From: JACKJP01 sp050249695
GTDB lineage: Bacteria; Pseudomonadota; Alphaproteobacteria; Rhizobiales; Tepidamorphaceae
Length of the DNA: 64,000 nt
Assembly (NCBI GenBank): GCA_050249695.1
Contig: JBFWQA010000003.1
Location: forward strand, 434,001 to 498,000
Direction: 5' to 3'
Shown here: positions 1 through 12,546 of the stretch, piece by piece
Layout: each line of letters opens with the position of its first letter
Numbering within the stretch: position 1 is the first letter of the stretch
The notes under the pieces: model-generated
The model's input: the letters and a program-made list of their open reading frames with translations, nothing else
What the model was told of the DNA's origin: nothing
Databases searched by the model: none
Program-made: the position numbers and the translations under genes

Positions 1-2
1 CC

Positions 3-3893
<3,891 letters not shown>

Positions 3894-3896
3894 CAT

Positions 3897-5318
3897 ATGG
3901 GCAAGGTAACGGGCTTTCTGGAGATCGATCGCCGCGACCGGCGCTATGCGCCGGCGTCGGATCGCGTACGCCATTACAAGGAATTCGTCATCCCGCTATC
4001 GGAAGAGGCGACCCGCGACCAGGCCGCGCGCTGCATGGATTGCGGTATCCCCTACTGCCACAATGGCTGCCCGGTGAACAACCAGATCCCCGACTTCAAC
4101 GATCTGGTTTACAACGACGACTGGCAGGAAGCCTCGATAAACCTGCACTCGACCAACAATTTCCCCGAGTTCACCGGACGGCTTTGCCCGGCGCCGTGCG
4201 AGGCCTCCTGCACGCTGAACATCGAGGACACGCCCGTCACCATCAAGACGATCGAATGCGCCATCGTCGACCGCGCATGGGACAATGGCTGGATCAAGCC
4301 GCAGCCTGCGGCGAAGAGCACGGGCCATTCGGTCGCGGTCGTCGGCTCCGGCCCGGCCGGCCTCGCCTGCGCCCAGCAGCTCGCGCGCGCCGGCCATGAG
4401 GTGCATGTCTACGAGAAGAACGCCAAGCCCGGCGGGCTGCTGCGCTACGGTATCCCCGACTTCAAGATGGAGAAGCGCCATATCGACCGGCGCGTCGAGC
4501 AGATGATCGCCGAGGGCGTGACCTTCCATTGCAACGTCAATGTCGGCGTCGACGTGACGACCGAAAAGCTTCTGGCCGATCACGACGCCGTCGTCCTCGC
4601 CGGCGGAGCGGAAAAGCCGCGCGACCTGCCCGTTCCGGGCCGACATCTGCGCGGCATCCACTACGCCATGGATTTCCTGCCGCAGCAGAACCGGCGCGTC
4701 TCGCACGAGCCGATCGGCACCAACGAGCCGATCCTGGCCAGCGGCAAGCATGTCGTGGTCATCGGCGGCGGCGATACCGGTTCGGACTGCATCGGCACCT
4801 CCGTGCGTCAGGGCGCGCTGTCGGTGACGCAGCTCGAAATCATGCCGCAGCCGCCGGTCAAGGAGAACAAGCTGCTGACATGGCCGGACTGGCCGCTGAA
4901 GCTGCGCACGTCCTCCAGCCACGAGGAAGGCGCGACACGCGAATTCGCGGTCAGCACCGTCGAGTTCGTCGACAACGGCACCGGCGCCGTAAAGGCGCTC
5001 CGCTGCGTGCGCGTCGACGACCGGTTCCAGCCGATCCCGGGCTCGGAATTCGATCTGAAGGCTGACCTCGTCCTGCTCGCGATGGGTTTCATTCAGCCCG
5101 TGCATGACGAGATGCTGGAGAGCCTAGGCGTGGAATATGACCAGCGCGGCAACGTGAAGGCCGACACCCGCCACTACAAATCGAGCGTCGACAATGTTTA
5201 TGCGTGCGGCGACATGCGGCGCGGACAGTCCCTCATCGTATGGGCGATCCGGGAGGGACGCCAGACGGCCCGGGCCGTCGATCTCGATCTGATGGGCTCC
5301 ACCGATCTGCCCTCCTGA
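3897..5318 (+). CDS. gltD: Glutamate synthase small subunit
   Basis: Beta subunit of glutamate synthase, 473 aa, the usual length. It oxidises NADPH and passes electrons through FAD and two 4Fe-4S clusters to the GltB FMN site. Visible features: N-terminal Cys clusters (CMDCGIPYCHNGCP and CPAPCEASC), an FAD-binding Rossmann motif VVGSGPAGLACA around residue 147, a second dinucleotide fold VIGGGDTGSDC around residue 285 for NADPH, and a C-terminal ACGDMRRGQSL segment typical of this flavoprotein family. The ATG follows the gltB stop by 3 bases, so translation is probably coupled. Confidence 0.97.
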   Translation: MGKVTGFLEIDRRDRRYAPASDRVRHYKEFVIPLSEEATRDQAARCMDCGIPYCHNGCPVNNQIPDFNDLVYNDDWQEASINLHSTNNFPEFTGRLCPAPCEASCTLNIEDTPVTIKTIECAIVDRAWDNGWIKPQPAAKSTGHSVAVVGSGPAGLACAQQLARAGHEVHVYEKNAKPGGLLRYGIPDFKMEKRHIDRRVEQMIAEGVTFHCNVNVGVDVTTEKLLADHDAVVLAGGAEKPRDLPVPGRHLRGIHYAMDFLPQQNRRVSHEPIGTNEPILASGKHVVVIGGGDTGSDCIGTSVRQGALSVTQLEIMPQPPVKENKLLTWPDWPLKLRTSSSHEEGATREFAVSTVEFVDNGTGAVKALRCVRVDDRFQPIPGSEFDLKADLVLLAMGFIQPVHDEMLESLGVEYDQRGNVKADTRHYKSSVDNVYACGDMRRGQSLIVWAIREGRQTARAVDLDLMGSTDLPS

Positions 5319-5333
5319 CCTCGGTATTCCGCT

Positions 5334-5354
5334 GCCGGGCGGCGACAGCCCGGC
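5334..5354. terminator. GC hairpin in the convergent gltD / DUF459 gap
   Basis: A perfect 7-bp inverted repeat (GCCGGGC, 7-base loop, GCCCGGC) sits 15 bases after the gltD stop in the short gap between convergent genes. There is no T-tract on either side, so intrinsic termination is doubtful. It may only block exonucleases or help Rho-dependent termination. Confidence 0.3.
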
Positions 5355-5374
5355 GACCGGAGCCCGCGAACCTG

Positions 5375-6583
5375 CTACTGCTTATCGACGGCGGTCCTGT
5401 TGTCGGGCACCCGAGGCGGAATGGGAACGGCGCCGGGCAGGGCGTCAGGTTCCGGCAACGCCGAGGTAAGCTGGCCGGACCAGGTGAAATCGTCAGCCCT
5501 TCCGGGCTGAGCCGGCAGCGGTGACCCTTCCAGAATCACCCGCTCATAGTGGGTCTCGTCATGCGGCTTCAGCTCTTCCTGCTCGCCGCCATCCAGTCCC
5601 GCGGGAAGCGGCTGCTGACCGGTCAGCGCGACGACGCGCCCCACCCCGGTCTCGAGTTCGCGGTCGATCTCGTCCATCAGCGACTGTCCGTTCGAGCCCG
5701 GCAACGCCGACATATAGCCGCCACGCAGGAAATCGCGGCGGATATCCCGCTCCACGAAGAAGGCCAGCTTCCGGTTGCCCGCCCGCGTGAAGTGCAGACC
5801 GTCCGACGCGCGCAATTGCCGGCGCGTGCCCTCGATGTCGGGGCCGTAGCTTGAATATTTCCCCGTCTCCGGGTCGAGAAACGGCGTCCAGACATCGACG
5901 AAGACGGCCCCGCCGGTGATGGCCCCGTCCTTGAAATACTCGTTGAAGACAGCAAAGTCGCGCGTCAGCTGGCTGTTGCCGACCGGCGGGAGGCCGACCC
6001 AGTAGACGCGGATGCCCCGCTGCACGAACAGATTGATGAGGTCGGCGATCCGGACCTTGTAGGTGCTGACCCACTCGTCGGAAAACAGCGGCAGCGCGCC
6101 GCCAGGCATTCTCATGTCCTGACGGTCGTTGAGGCCGATCATCATCACGACCGCATCGGTGCGCTCGCCCTCCCGGCTGATCGCCTCGCTTGCGGCTTCG
6201 AACCAGTTGTAGTGATCGTAGCGGACGAGACCGGAAGTCGCCCTGTCCAGCCCCTCGACGACGATCGTCGGAACGTCGGCGAACGTTTCCTCAAGGCCCT
6301 TCTTCAAACCGCCGGAAAGAGAATCTCCGAAGACACGGATGACCCGTGCATCGTCCGCCTTGGGCACCGCGGCCTGCCTGGGTTCGGCAGGCACGGCATT
6401 GCGGAGCGTCTCGGGCGGCGCCTCCTGGTACCGAGGAGGCGGCGCTTCGCGGACCCCGAACAGCGAACGGAAGAAACTTCCGATCGGATCGCGGCCTTGC
6501 GCCACGGATACGCCGCTGTCGAAAACAACCGCCAGTCCGGCAAGCAGGACCAGAAGGGCAATTCTGCGGGAGCGCTGGTTCAT
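5375..6583 (-). CDS. SGNH-fold hydrolase-like periplasmic protein (DUF459 family)
   Basis: A 402-aa exported protein. The ATG at 6583 is preferred over an upstream frame extension because it begins a clean signal peptide: MNQRSRR, a hydrophobic core, then cleavage near VSVAQG. The core domain (about residues 85-300) carries SGNH/GDSL blocks: FGDSLSGG with the nucleophile-type Ser, a GLND block (M-I-G-L-N-D), and DGLHFTRAGN with the Asp-x-x-His pair. DUF459 proteins are common in rhizobia and are suspected acyl- or acetyl-esterases acting on envelope polysaccharide. No substrate is known, so this is inference. It lies convergent to gltD and directly downstream of a lytic transglycosylase on the same strand. 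Confidence 0.85.
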   Translation of the reverse strand: MNQRSRRIALLVLLAGLAVVFDSGVSVAQGRDPIGSFFRSLFGVREAPPPRYQEAPPETLRNAVPAEPRQAAVPKADDARVIRVFGDSLSGGLKKGLEETFADVPTIVVEGLDRATSGLVRYDHYNWFEAASEAISREGERTDAVVMMIGLNDRQDMRMPGGALPLFSDEWVSTYKVRIADLINLFVQRGIRVYWVGLPPVGNSQLTRDFAVFNEYFKDGAITGGAVFVDVWTPFLDPETGKYSSYGPDIEGTRRQLRASDGLHFTRAGNRKLAFFVERDIRRDFLRGGYMSALPGSNGQSLMDEIDRELETGVGRVVALTGQQPLPAGLDGGEQEELKPHDETHYERVILEGSPLPAQPGRADDFTWSGQLTSALPEPDALPGAVPIPPRVPDNRTAVDKQ

Positions 6584-6646
6584 GGCGGCGTTTGTCGTTT
6601 CATGGCGCGGCAAACCCGCGTCGGTTCGTTTCGATCGGAAAGCTGC

Positions 6647-7840
6647 CTACCGCCCCGCCCGCAGGCTTTCAAGCACAGTGTAGCTGGGAAACCCGTCCGC
6701 CGGTAGTCCCGCGCGCTGCTGATAGGCGCGGACGGCGGTCATCGTCTGCGGCCCGGCCTTGCCGTCGGCCTCGCCGACATCGTAGCCGAGCCGCGCCAGA
6801 CGCGTCTGCAGCTCGACCACCTGATCGCCGGTCAGCGGCCGCTCGTCGGGCGAGAATTCGTGCTCCAAAGGGCCGCCGCCGACGATCCGGTCCGCGAGAT
6901 GGCCGACGCCGAGACCGTAAAGCACCGCATTGTTGTAGCGCAGCAGCACGCGGAAATTCGGCAGCATGAGAAATGCCGGCCCATTGGCCCCGCCGGGCAG
7001 TTCCAGCCAGGCCTTGTCGGAGGGCCGCGGAAAATTTCCGCCGCCGGCGCGTGCGATCCCCAGCCGCGACCATTCGGCCAGCGTGCGCTCATGGCTGCGC
7101 CCCTCGAGCCGATAGTTGAAATTGCGCGGCAGCCGCACCTCGTATCCCCATGTCTCGCCGTGCCGCCAGCCATGGCGTTTGAGGTAGTTGGCGGTCGAGG
7201 CCAGCGCGTCGGGAATATTGGTCCAGATATCGTGACGTCCGTCGCCGTCGAAATCGGCCGAATAGGACCGAAAGCTTGTGGGCATGAACTGCGTGTGCCC
7301 CATCGCGCCGGCCCAGGAGCCGTTCATGCGTTCGGGTGCGATATGCCCGCGGTTGAGGATGCCGAGCGCGGTTATCAGTTCCTTTCGGAAGAAGTCGCGC
7401 CTGCGGCCCTGATAGGCAAGCGTTGCCAGCGAGCGGATGACGTTGAATTCGCCGAGCCGGTCGCCATAGTTGCTTTCCATGCCCCAGACGGCAAGGACGA
7501 CATTGCCGTCCACGCCGAACCGCGCCTCGATCGCGTCCAGAACGCGCTTGTATTCGCGATATTTTTCGCGGCCCATAGTGACCCGCGCATCGGACACCGT
7601 CTTGCCGAGATACTGCCCGACCGTCAGGGTGAATTCCGACTGGCGGTTGGCCTTCTCCAGCACCTCGGCATCCGGCGAAATCCCGTGGAGAGCCCGGTCG
7701 AGAATCTCCTTTCGCACGCCTGCGCGAGCAGCCTCCGACCGCACGCCGTCGACGAATGAATTGAAGCTCGCCGATGCCGGCGCCGCTGCGATGAAGGGCA
7801 GCGCGCAGCAGATCGCGATCGACTGCAAAAGCTGTCTCAT
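6647..7840 (-). CDS. Lytic murein transglycosylase (MltB-like) with peptidoglycan-binding domain
   Basis: A 397-aa exported enzyme that would cleave the MurNAc-GlcNAc bond in peptidoglycan to form 1,6-anhydro ends. Signal peptide at residues 1-24 (hydrophobic stretch ending A-P-A-S-A). The MltB-type domain covers about residues 25-310: VWGMESNYGDRLG holds the catalytic Glu, followed by FMPTSFRSYSADFDGDGRHDIW. A peptidoglycan_binding_1 domain ends the protein (about residues 335-393: VVELQTRLARLGYDVGEADG). No lipobox was seen, so it is probably soluble in the periplasm rather than a lipoprotein like E. coli MltB. The SGNH protein lies 63 bases downstream on the same strand. Confidence 0.93.
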   Translation of the reverse strand: MRQLLQSIAICCALPFIAAAPASASFNSFVDGVRSEAARAGVRKEILDRALHGISPDAEVLEKANRQSEFTLTVGQYLGKTVSDARVTMGREKYREYKRVLDAIEARFGVDGNVVLAVWGMESNYGDRLGEFNVIRSLATLAYQGRRRDFFRKELITALGILNRGHIAPERMNGSWAGAMGHTQFMPTSFRSYSADFDGDGRHDIWTNIPDALASTANYLKRHGWRHGETWGYEVRLPRNFNYRLEGRSHERTLAEWSRLGIARAGGGNFPRPSDKAWLELPGGANGPAFLMLPNFRVLLRYNNAVLYGLGVGHLADRIVGGGPLEHEFSPDERPLTGDQVVELQTRLARLGYDVGEADGKAGPQTMTAVRAYQQRAGLPADGFPSYTVLESLRAGR

Positions 7841-7949
7841 GGTTCCGTCCCGTTTCTATATCGGACCGTGTGGTTCGTCGCAAAGGACGATCAGACGGCC
7901 CGCCCCACAAACCGGTCCTGTCGCGGACCGCGCGCGGATCGCCTCGCTC

Positions 7950-8942
7950 TCAGGCGACCTTTCGCGTCTCCGTCACGTGCCTCTCCCACGAAAAGGCATG
8001 TCTTACGATCTCATCGAGATTGTCGTGTTGCGGCTTCCAGCCGAGCGTTTCCCGGATGCGCCCCGCGCCGGCGACGAGGGACGCCGGATCGCCCGGCCGC
8101 CGGGCCTCCTCGTGAACCGGAAAATCGACGCCCGAAACGCGTTTGACCGCGCCGATGACCTCGCGCACAGAATAGCCGTGCCCGTAGCCGCAATTGAAGA
8201 TCCCGGAGGCGCCGCCCCCGGTCAGATGGGCGAGCGCGAGCAGATGCGCGTCCGCAAGATCGCTCACATGGATATAGTCGCGGACGCAGGTTCCGTCCGG
8301 CGTATCGTAGTCCGTGCCGAAAAGGCTGAGCGCGGGGCGCTGGCCGAGCGCCGCCTGACAGGCGACCTTGATCAGATGCGTCGCCTGCGGCGTCGACTGG
8401 CCGGTACGCCCTTCCGGATCGGCGCCGGCAACGTTGAAATAGCGCAGCGCCACATAGGTGAGTTCATGCGCGAACGCTGCATCGGCGAGCATCATCTCGG
8501 TCATCAGCTTGGAGGTTCCATAAGGCGAGATGGGCCGGGTCGGCGCGGTCTCGACGACCGGATTGACGTCCGGCATGCCGTAGACGGCGGCGGTCGAGGA
8601 GAAGATGAAATGTTTCACGCCGCTGCGCACCGCCGCCTCGATGAGCGCGCGAGAGGTCACCGTGTTGTTGCGGTAGTAGCCGAGCGGATCGGCGATGGAA
8701 TCAGGCACGACGATCGAGCCTGCGAAATGAATCACGGCCTCGATGCCGCGCCGGCGCATCAGCGCCTCCATCAATGGCTGATCGCCGGCATCGGCCGTGA
8801 TCAGCTCCGCGCGGTCGTCGACATTTTCCTTCACTCCCGTTGAAAGATTGTCGACCACCACGACCTTCTGGCCCGCGTCGGCCAGCGCCAGCACCATGTG
8901 GCTGCCGATATAGCCCGCGCCGCCCGTCACCAGTATCGCCAT
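7950..8942 (-). CDS. galE: UDP-glucose 4-epimerase
   Basis: Interconverts UDP-glucose and UDP-galactose, supplying galactose for exopolysaccharide and LPS. 330 aa, normal length. It is an extended short-chain dehydrogenase: NAD-binding TGGAGYIGSH at residues 6-15, catalytic SSTAAVYG and YGTSK (Tyr/Lys pair near residues 140-145), and YFNVAGADPEG. A good SD (AAGGTGG) precedes the ATG. It diverges from galU across a 204-bp gap. Together the pair makes the UDP-sugars used by the polysaccharide machinery whose autokinase lies at the end of this window. Confidence 0.95.
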   Translation of the reverse strand: MAILVTGGAGYIGSHMVLALADAGQKVVVVDNLSTGVKENVDDRAELITADAGDQPLMEALMRRRGIEAVIHFAGSIVVPDSIADPLGYYRNNTVTSRALIEAAVRSGVKHFIFSSTAAVYGMPDVNPVVETAPTRPISPYGTSKLMTEMMLADAAFAHELTYVALRYFNVAGADPEGRTGQSTPQATHLIKVACQAALGQRPALSLFGTDYDTPDGTCVRDYIHVSDLADAHLLALAHLTGGGASGIFNCGYGHGYSVREVIGAVKRVSGVDFPVHEEARRPGDPASLVAGAGRIRETLGWKPQHDNLDEIVRHAFSWERHVTETRKVA

Positions 8943-9146
8943 GAGGCCACCTTCTTGCCCAATCTCGGCATTATTTCCCGGAACCAGCTCCGGGGTTCAT
9001 TGCATTCATCCCGATTGAGACCTGCCAATCCGGCGGAATTGGGTCCCTGGACCGGAAGATAGTGGACAAAGCCTTTAGGTATCGTAACTAGGATGTGAAC
9101 CTGAAGGCGCAGGCCGAGATGGTTTGCCAAGAAAAGAGGAACCTCC
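8943..9146. promoter_or_regulatory. Divergent galE / galU intergenic region
   Basis: A 204-bp non-coding gap that must hold promoters for both galE (leftward) and galU (rightward). It is less GC-rich than the flanking genes around 8965-9090. No clean paired -35/-10 or operator was identified. A GGAAC occurs at 8979-8983, but nothing matching the EcfG -10 stands at 16-17 bases from it. Confidence 0.4.
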
Positions 9147-10025
9147 ATGCCCCGACTGATCCGCAAGGCCGTGTTTCCCGTCGCCGGCCTTGGCACGCGT
9201 TTTCTGCCGGCCACCAAGGCCATGCCGAAGGAAATGCTGACCGTCGTCGACCGTCCGCTGATTCAGCACGTCTTCGATGAGGCCCGCGCCGCCGGCATAG
9301 AGCATTTCATCTTCGTAACGGGACGCAACAAGGCCGTGATCGAAGATCATTTCGACAATCAGGTCGAGCTGGAATCGACGCTCAACGAGCGCGGCAAAAT
9401 GAAGGAACTAACGGCGCTGAATGATGACCAGCCAACGCCCGGCCAGACGAGTTTCACCCGCCAGCAGGCACCGCGCGGCCTTGGACACGCGGTCTGGTGC
9501 GCCCGCGAACTGGTCGGCAATGAACCCTTCGCCCTGCTCCTCCCCGACGTGCTGGTAAAACACCAGAAGAGCTGCCTTGCCCAGATGATCGAGGCGCACG
9601 CGCAGCTTGGCGAGGATGCCAACATGATCGCCGTGGAGGAGGTGCCGGAGGATCAGACCCATCAATATGGCGTCGTCGGCATCGGCGAGGAGCGTGCGGA
9701 ACGTACTTTCGCGCTGACCGACATGGTCGAAAAGCCGCCCCGGGGCACGGCTCCCTCCAACCTGATCATCACCGGACGCTATATCCTGCAGCCTGAAATT
9801 TTCGATTTGCTGGAAAATCAGGCGCCGGGCGCCGGCGGCGAAATCCAGATCACAGACGCGATGATCACCCTCAAGGGCCAGCAGCCCTTCTATGCCTACC
9901 GCTTTCGCGGCCGGACATTCGATTGCGGCTCCAAGAGCGGCTTTCTCGCGGCCAATATCGCCTATGCGATGGAACGCGAGGATCTGGCTTCCGGCCTGCG
10001 CGAGGAAATGCGCCGCTACCTGTAG
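9147..10025 (+). CDS. galU: UTP-glucose-1-phosphate uridylyltransferase
   Basis: Makes UDP-glucose from UTP and glucose-1-phosphate. 292 aa, typical of the bacterial GalU family. Visible motifs: nucleotidyltransferase signature FPVAGLGTRFLPATKAMPKEML near residues 9-30, VVDRPLIQHVFDEA, metal-binding LLLPDVLV near residue 130, and the acceptor-loop VEKPPRGTAPSNL. SD AGAGGAA sits 7 bases before the ATG. It diverges from galE and is convergent with the beta-barrel gene (9-bp gap). Confidence 0.96.
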   Translation: MPRLIRKAVFPVAGLGTRFLPATKAMPKEMLTVVDRPLIQHVFDEARAAGIEHFIFVTGRNKAVIEDHFDNQVELESTLNERGKMKELTALNDDQPTPGQTSFTRQQAPRGLGHAVWCARELVGNEPFALLLPDVLVKHQKSCLAQMIEAHAQLGEDANMIAVEEVPEDQTHQYGVVGIGEERAERTFALTDMVEKPPRGTAPSNLIITGRYILQPEIFDLLENQAPGAGGEIQITDAMITLKGQQPFYAYRFRGRTFDCGSKSGFLAANIAYAMEREDLASGLREEMRRYL

Positions 10026-10034
10026 CGAGCGCCC

Positions 10035-11546
10035 TCAGCGCCTTACGATGACGCCGATCGTGACCGTGCTTGTGTCGTAGCTCTCGCCGGCGATGGTCGA
10101 TTGCGAGGACACGAATTCATATCGGCCACGTAGCGCCATCTGCCGGTTGAGCTTGTATTCCAGGCCCGCGGAAGCGGAGAATTCGTTGATCAGACGGGCC
10201 GAACCCACATAGTCCGACCGCGTCCATCCGCCTGAGGCGGTGAGAATGAGGTTGCGCCGCAGCGCGTGTTCCATGTCGATCCCGACTTCGTGGCGGCGGA
10301 TTGTCGACGTGCCGGCTAGGACCGTCTCTTCGAAGTCGGTGGAGGCGCGCAGCGAGACACTCGTCAGGGGCGTCGCCTGCCATGTCACGCTGCTCTCGGC
10401 CACGAAGCCGCGGATCCGCGTGAAGCTTGGATCGTCCGGATCGGCGACCCTGAAGCCGATGCGCCCCTCGCCCGTCAGGACATCTCCAGCGAGCTTGGCG
10501 CCCACCGCCGCCGTGTAGCCGTCCGATCCGCGCAGATTGCCGTTGCCGTCGATGCGCCGGTCGTGAACGGTCTGATTGAGGCTGACATCGGTGAACACGC
10601 TGGTGCGGTCGGATATCTCATAGCCGAGCCGCAGGCCTTCCGAATAGGCCGTGTAGTCCCGCGCCGAATTGTCCACGATGCCGCCGCCCTGCGCCGGCAC
10701 CGATTCGTAGATGGAGCGTTCGATGGACCCCAGAAGCGCGACGAAGAAGCGCCCGAACCGCCGCGTCAGCGAGGCCTCGGTCGCAATTGAATCGACATTG
10801 GGTTCCTTCAGCGCCGTCGCCGGCACGTTCGGGTCGGAGAATGACTGCTGGGTGCGGCTGTAGGTCAAACCGCCTTCGAGCGTCAGGTCGCGGCGGATGT
10901 CGAGGCGGCCCTTCAGCGACGCATCGATTCCGTCCCTGTTCTCAACGCCGGGCCGCCGGAATTCCTCGTGCGTCAGGCCGACAGATCCCGACAGGCTGTG
11001 CCGGCTCCAGCCGGACTCGAATTCAAGTTGCGGCCGAAGCCGCCACAGCGCGCTGCCCCGCCGAGCGGGGCCAACGCCTGTCGCATTCACGTTGTCGGTA
11101 TAGCCAAGGCTGGATTCCAGCGAAGGGCGGAACGTCCAGCCGTGCACGCGGATGCCGATCGGCTCGAACGGGTTCTCCTCCGGCTGGTGCGGCGGCGCCG
11201 TTTCCGCGGCGGTTTCCGCCTGCTCCGGCGCTGCCGCGGTCGCCGTCAGGGGGTTCTGGTCGAGATAGTCCCGGCCATAGGCCTCCACCAGCGCGTCGGA
11301 GGGCTCGGTATTGCGCCTATCGGCCTGCTGATTCGCCGCGGCCGCCGAGCCGGTGACGTCCCCTTCCGTTCCTTCCCGCAGCGTATCGTCCCGTGGCGTA
11401 TCGTCCTGCCACGCGCTTTCCCGCCGCAGCCCTTCCACTCGCGGATCGGCGGCCTGCTGCGCCGCCGAGGGCAGCGTCAGGATACAGGCGAGGCCTGCCG
11501 CCGCAATTCCGGTCTTGTCGAAGAGTGGCACAGGCCGCACCCGCAT
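10035..11546 (-). CDS. Outer-membrane beta-barrel protein (BBP2-like family)
   Basis: A 503-aa exported protein with a signal peptide (LFDKTGIAAAGLACILTLP, then A-A-Q cleavage). A low-complexity Ala/Glu/Pro/Asp-rich region follows (about residues 30-135). The remaining ~360 residues consist of short alternating polar/hydrophobic strands with aromatic ends (SLESSLGYTDNVNAT, FVALLGSIERSIYESVP and similar) and a final strand ending in VTIGVIVRR. That is the pattern of the outer-membrane beta-barrel family (PF10082-type) common in rhizobia, often beside polysaccharide genes. The exact function is unknown; adjacency to galU/galE suggests envelope polysaccharide work. Confidence 0.8.
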   Translation of the reverse strand: MRVRPVPLFDKTGIAAAGLACILTLPSAAQQAADPRVEGLRRESAWQDDTPRDDTLREGTEGDVTGSAAAANQQADRRNTEPSDALVEAYGRDYLDQNPLTATAAAPEQAETAAETAPPHQPEENPFEPIGIRVHGWTFRPSLESSLGYTDNVNATGVGPARRGSALWRLRPQLEFESGWSRHSLSGSVGLTHEEFRRPGVENRDGIDASLKGRLDIRRDLTLEGGLTYSRTQQSFSDPNVPATALKEPNVDSIATEASLTRRFGRFFVALLGSIERSIYESVPAQGGGIVDNSARDYTAYSEGLRLGYEISDRTSVFTDVSLNQTVHDRRIDGNGNLRGSDGYTAAVGAKLAGDVLTGEGRIGFRVADPDDPSFTRIRGFVAESSVTWQATPLTSVSLRASTDFEETVLAGTSTIRRHEVGIDMEHALRRNLILTASGGWTRSDYVGSARLINEFSASAGLEYKLNRQMALRGRYEFVSSQSTIAGESYDTSTVTIGVIVRR

Positions 11547-11755
11547 GGTCGCGTTGGTCAGAACAGGCGCCGGATCTCCGCGCGTGCTGGCGAGATGGTA
11601 GAAAATTTATGGTTAACAACCGTTTAAGCCGTCCCGATCCCTCTCCGCCGTCTTGGCCTTAGCGTTTTGGTTAGAATCCCCAACTAGGGTGAATCGCACG
11701 GGACTATCGCCCGCTCGTGAGCGAGCCGGGCACTGGCTGGGGACGCACGTCAACG

Positions 11756-12532
11756 ATGGATATCGCCACAATCGCGGGGATCATTTCCGGCATCATCATC
11801 GTCGGCGTCGCCATCTTTCTCGGCGGCAATATCGGCGGATTTCTCGATGTCCCCTCCATCTTCATCGTCGTCGGCGGCACGATCGCTGCCACCTTCATCC
11901 GCTTTCCGCTGACCCATGTGGCGACCGCCATCGTTCTTGGCGGCAAGGTCGCGTTCACCCATCGCAAGACCGAGCCGCGCGAGCTGATCGACGAGATCGC
12001 CAATCTCGCCGACATCATCCGCAAGCAGGGGCCCCTCGGACTGGAGAATGTCGAGGTCAGCAACGACCTGCTGGCGAAGGGCATCCAGTATGTGGCCGAT
12101 GGCTATGATCCGAAATTCATCCAGGAAACGCTGGAAAAGGAGCGTGACCTTAACCTTGAGAGGCTCGACGAAGGCCAGCGGATCTTCAAGGCGATCGGCG
12201 ATGCCGCGCCGGCATTCGGCATGATCGGCACGCTCGTCGGCCTGGTGCAGATGCTGGCCAAGATGGACGATCCTTCCGCCATCGGCCCGGCCATGGCCGT
12301 CGCCCTGCTCACCACGCTTTATGGCGCGCTCATCGCCAACCTCGTGGCCTTGCCGATCTCCGACAAGCTCTCGAACAAGTCGAAGATCGAGGAAGTCAAC
12401 CAGACGCTCATCCTCGACGGCGTCATGCAGATACGCGATTCAAAGAGCCCCAACCTCATCCGCGAAATGCTGACCTCCTATCTGCCCGAAAAGCACCGGC
12501 TTGAACCGGTCGCGGCGGAAGCGGTGGCCTGA
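11756..12532 (+). CDS. MotA/PomA-like stator subunit
   Basis: Ion-channel stator subunit, 258 aa. The ATG at 11756 is chosen because the protein then begins MDIATIAGIISG, directly entering TM1 as in PomA-type proteins. An upstream in-frame start would add 13 unlikely residues. Four TM segments: about residues 3-22, 27-48, 155-175 and 185-205. The signature APAFGMIGTLVGLVQML lies in the third, and the charged cytoplasmic loop (residues 60-150, R/E-rich) matches the rotor-interacting loop. MotB lies 14 bases downstream. With no flagellar genes in view, a non-flagellar role cannot be excluded, but the family match is to flagellar stators. Confidence 0.87.
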   Translation: MDIATIAGIISGIIIVGVAIFLGGNIGGFLDVPSIFIVVGGTIAATFIRFPLTHVATAIVLGGKVAFTHRKTEPRELIDEIANLADIIRKQGPLGLENVEVSNDLLAKGIQYVADGYDPKFIQETLEKERDLNLERLDEGQRIFKAIGDAAPAFGMIGTLVGLVQMLAKMDDPSAIGPAMAVALLTTLYGALIANLVALPISDKLSNKSKIEEVNQTLILDGVMQIRDSKSPNLIREMLTSYLPEKHRLEPVAAEAVA

Positions 12533-12546
12533 GCGAGACGCGCCAG

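Noticed and set aside
8979..8983. GGAAC in the galE/galU gap as an EcfG promoter
   Set aside because: No CGTT- or CATT-like -10 at 16-17 bases; the nearest CATT needs an 18-base spacer.
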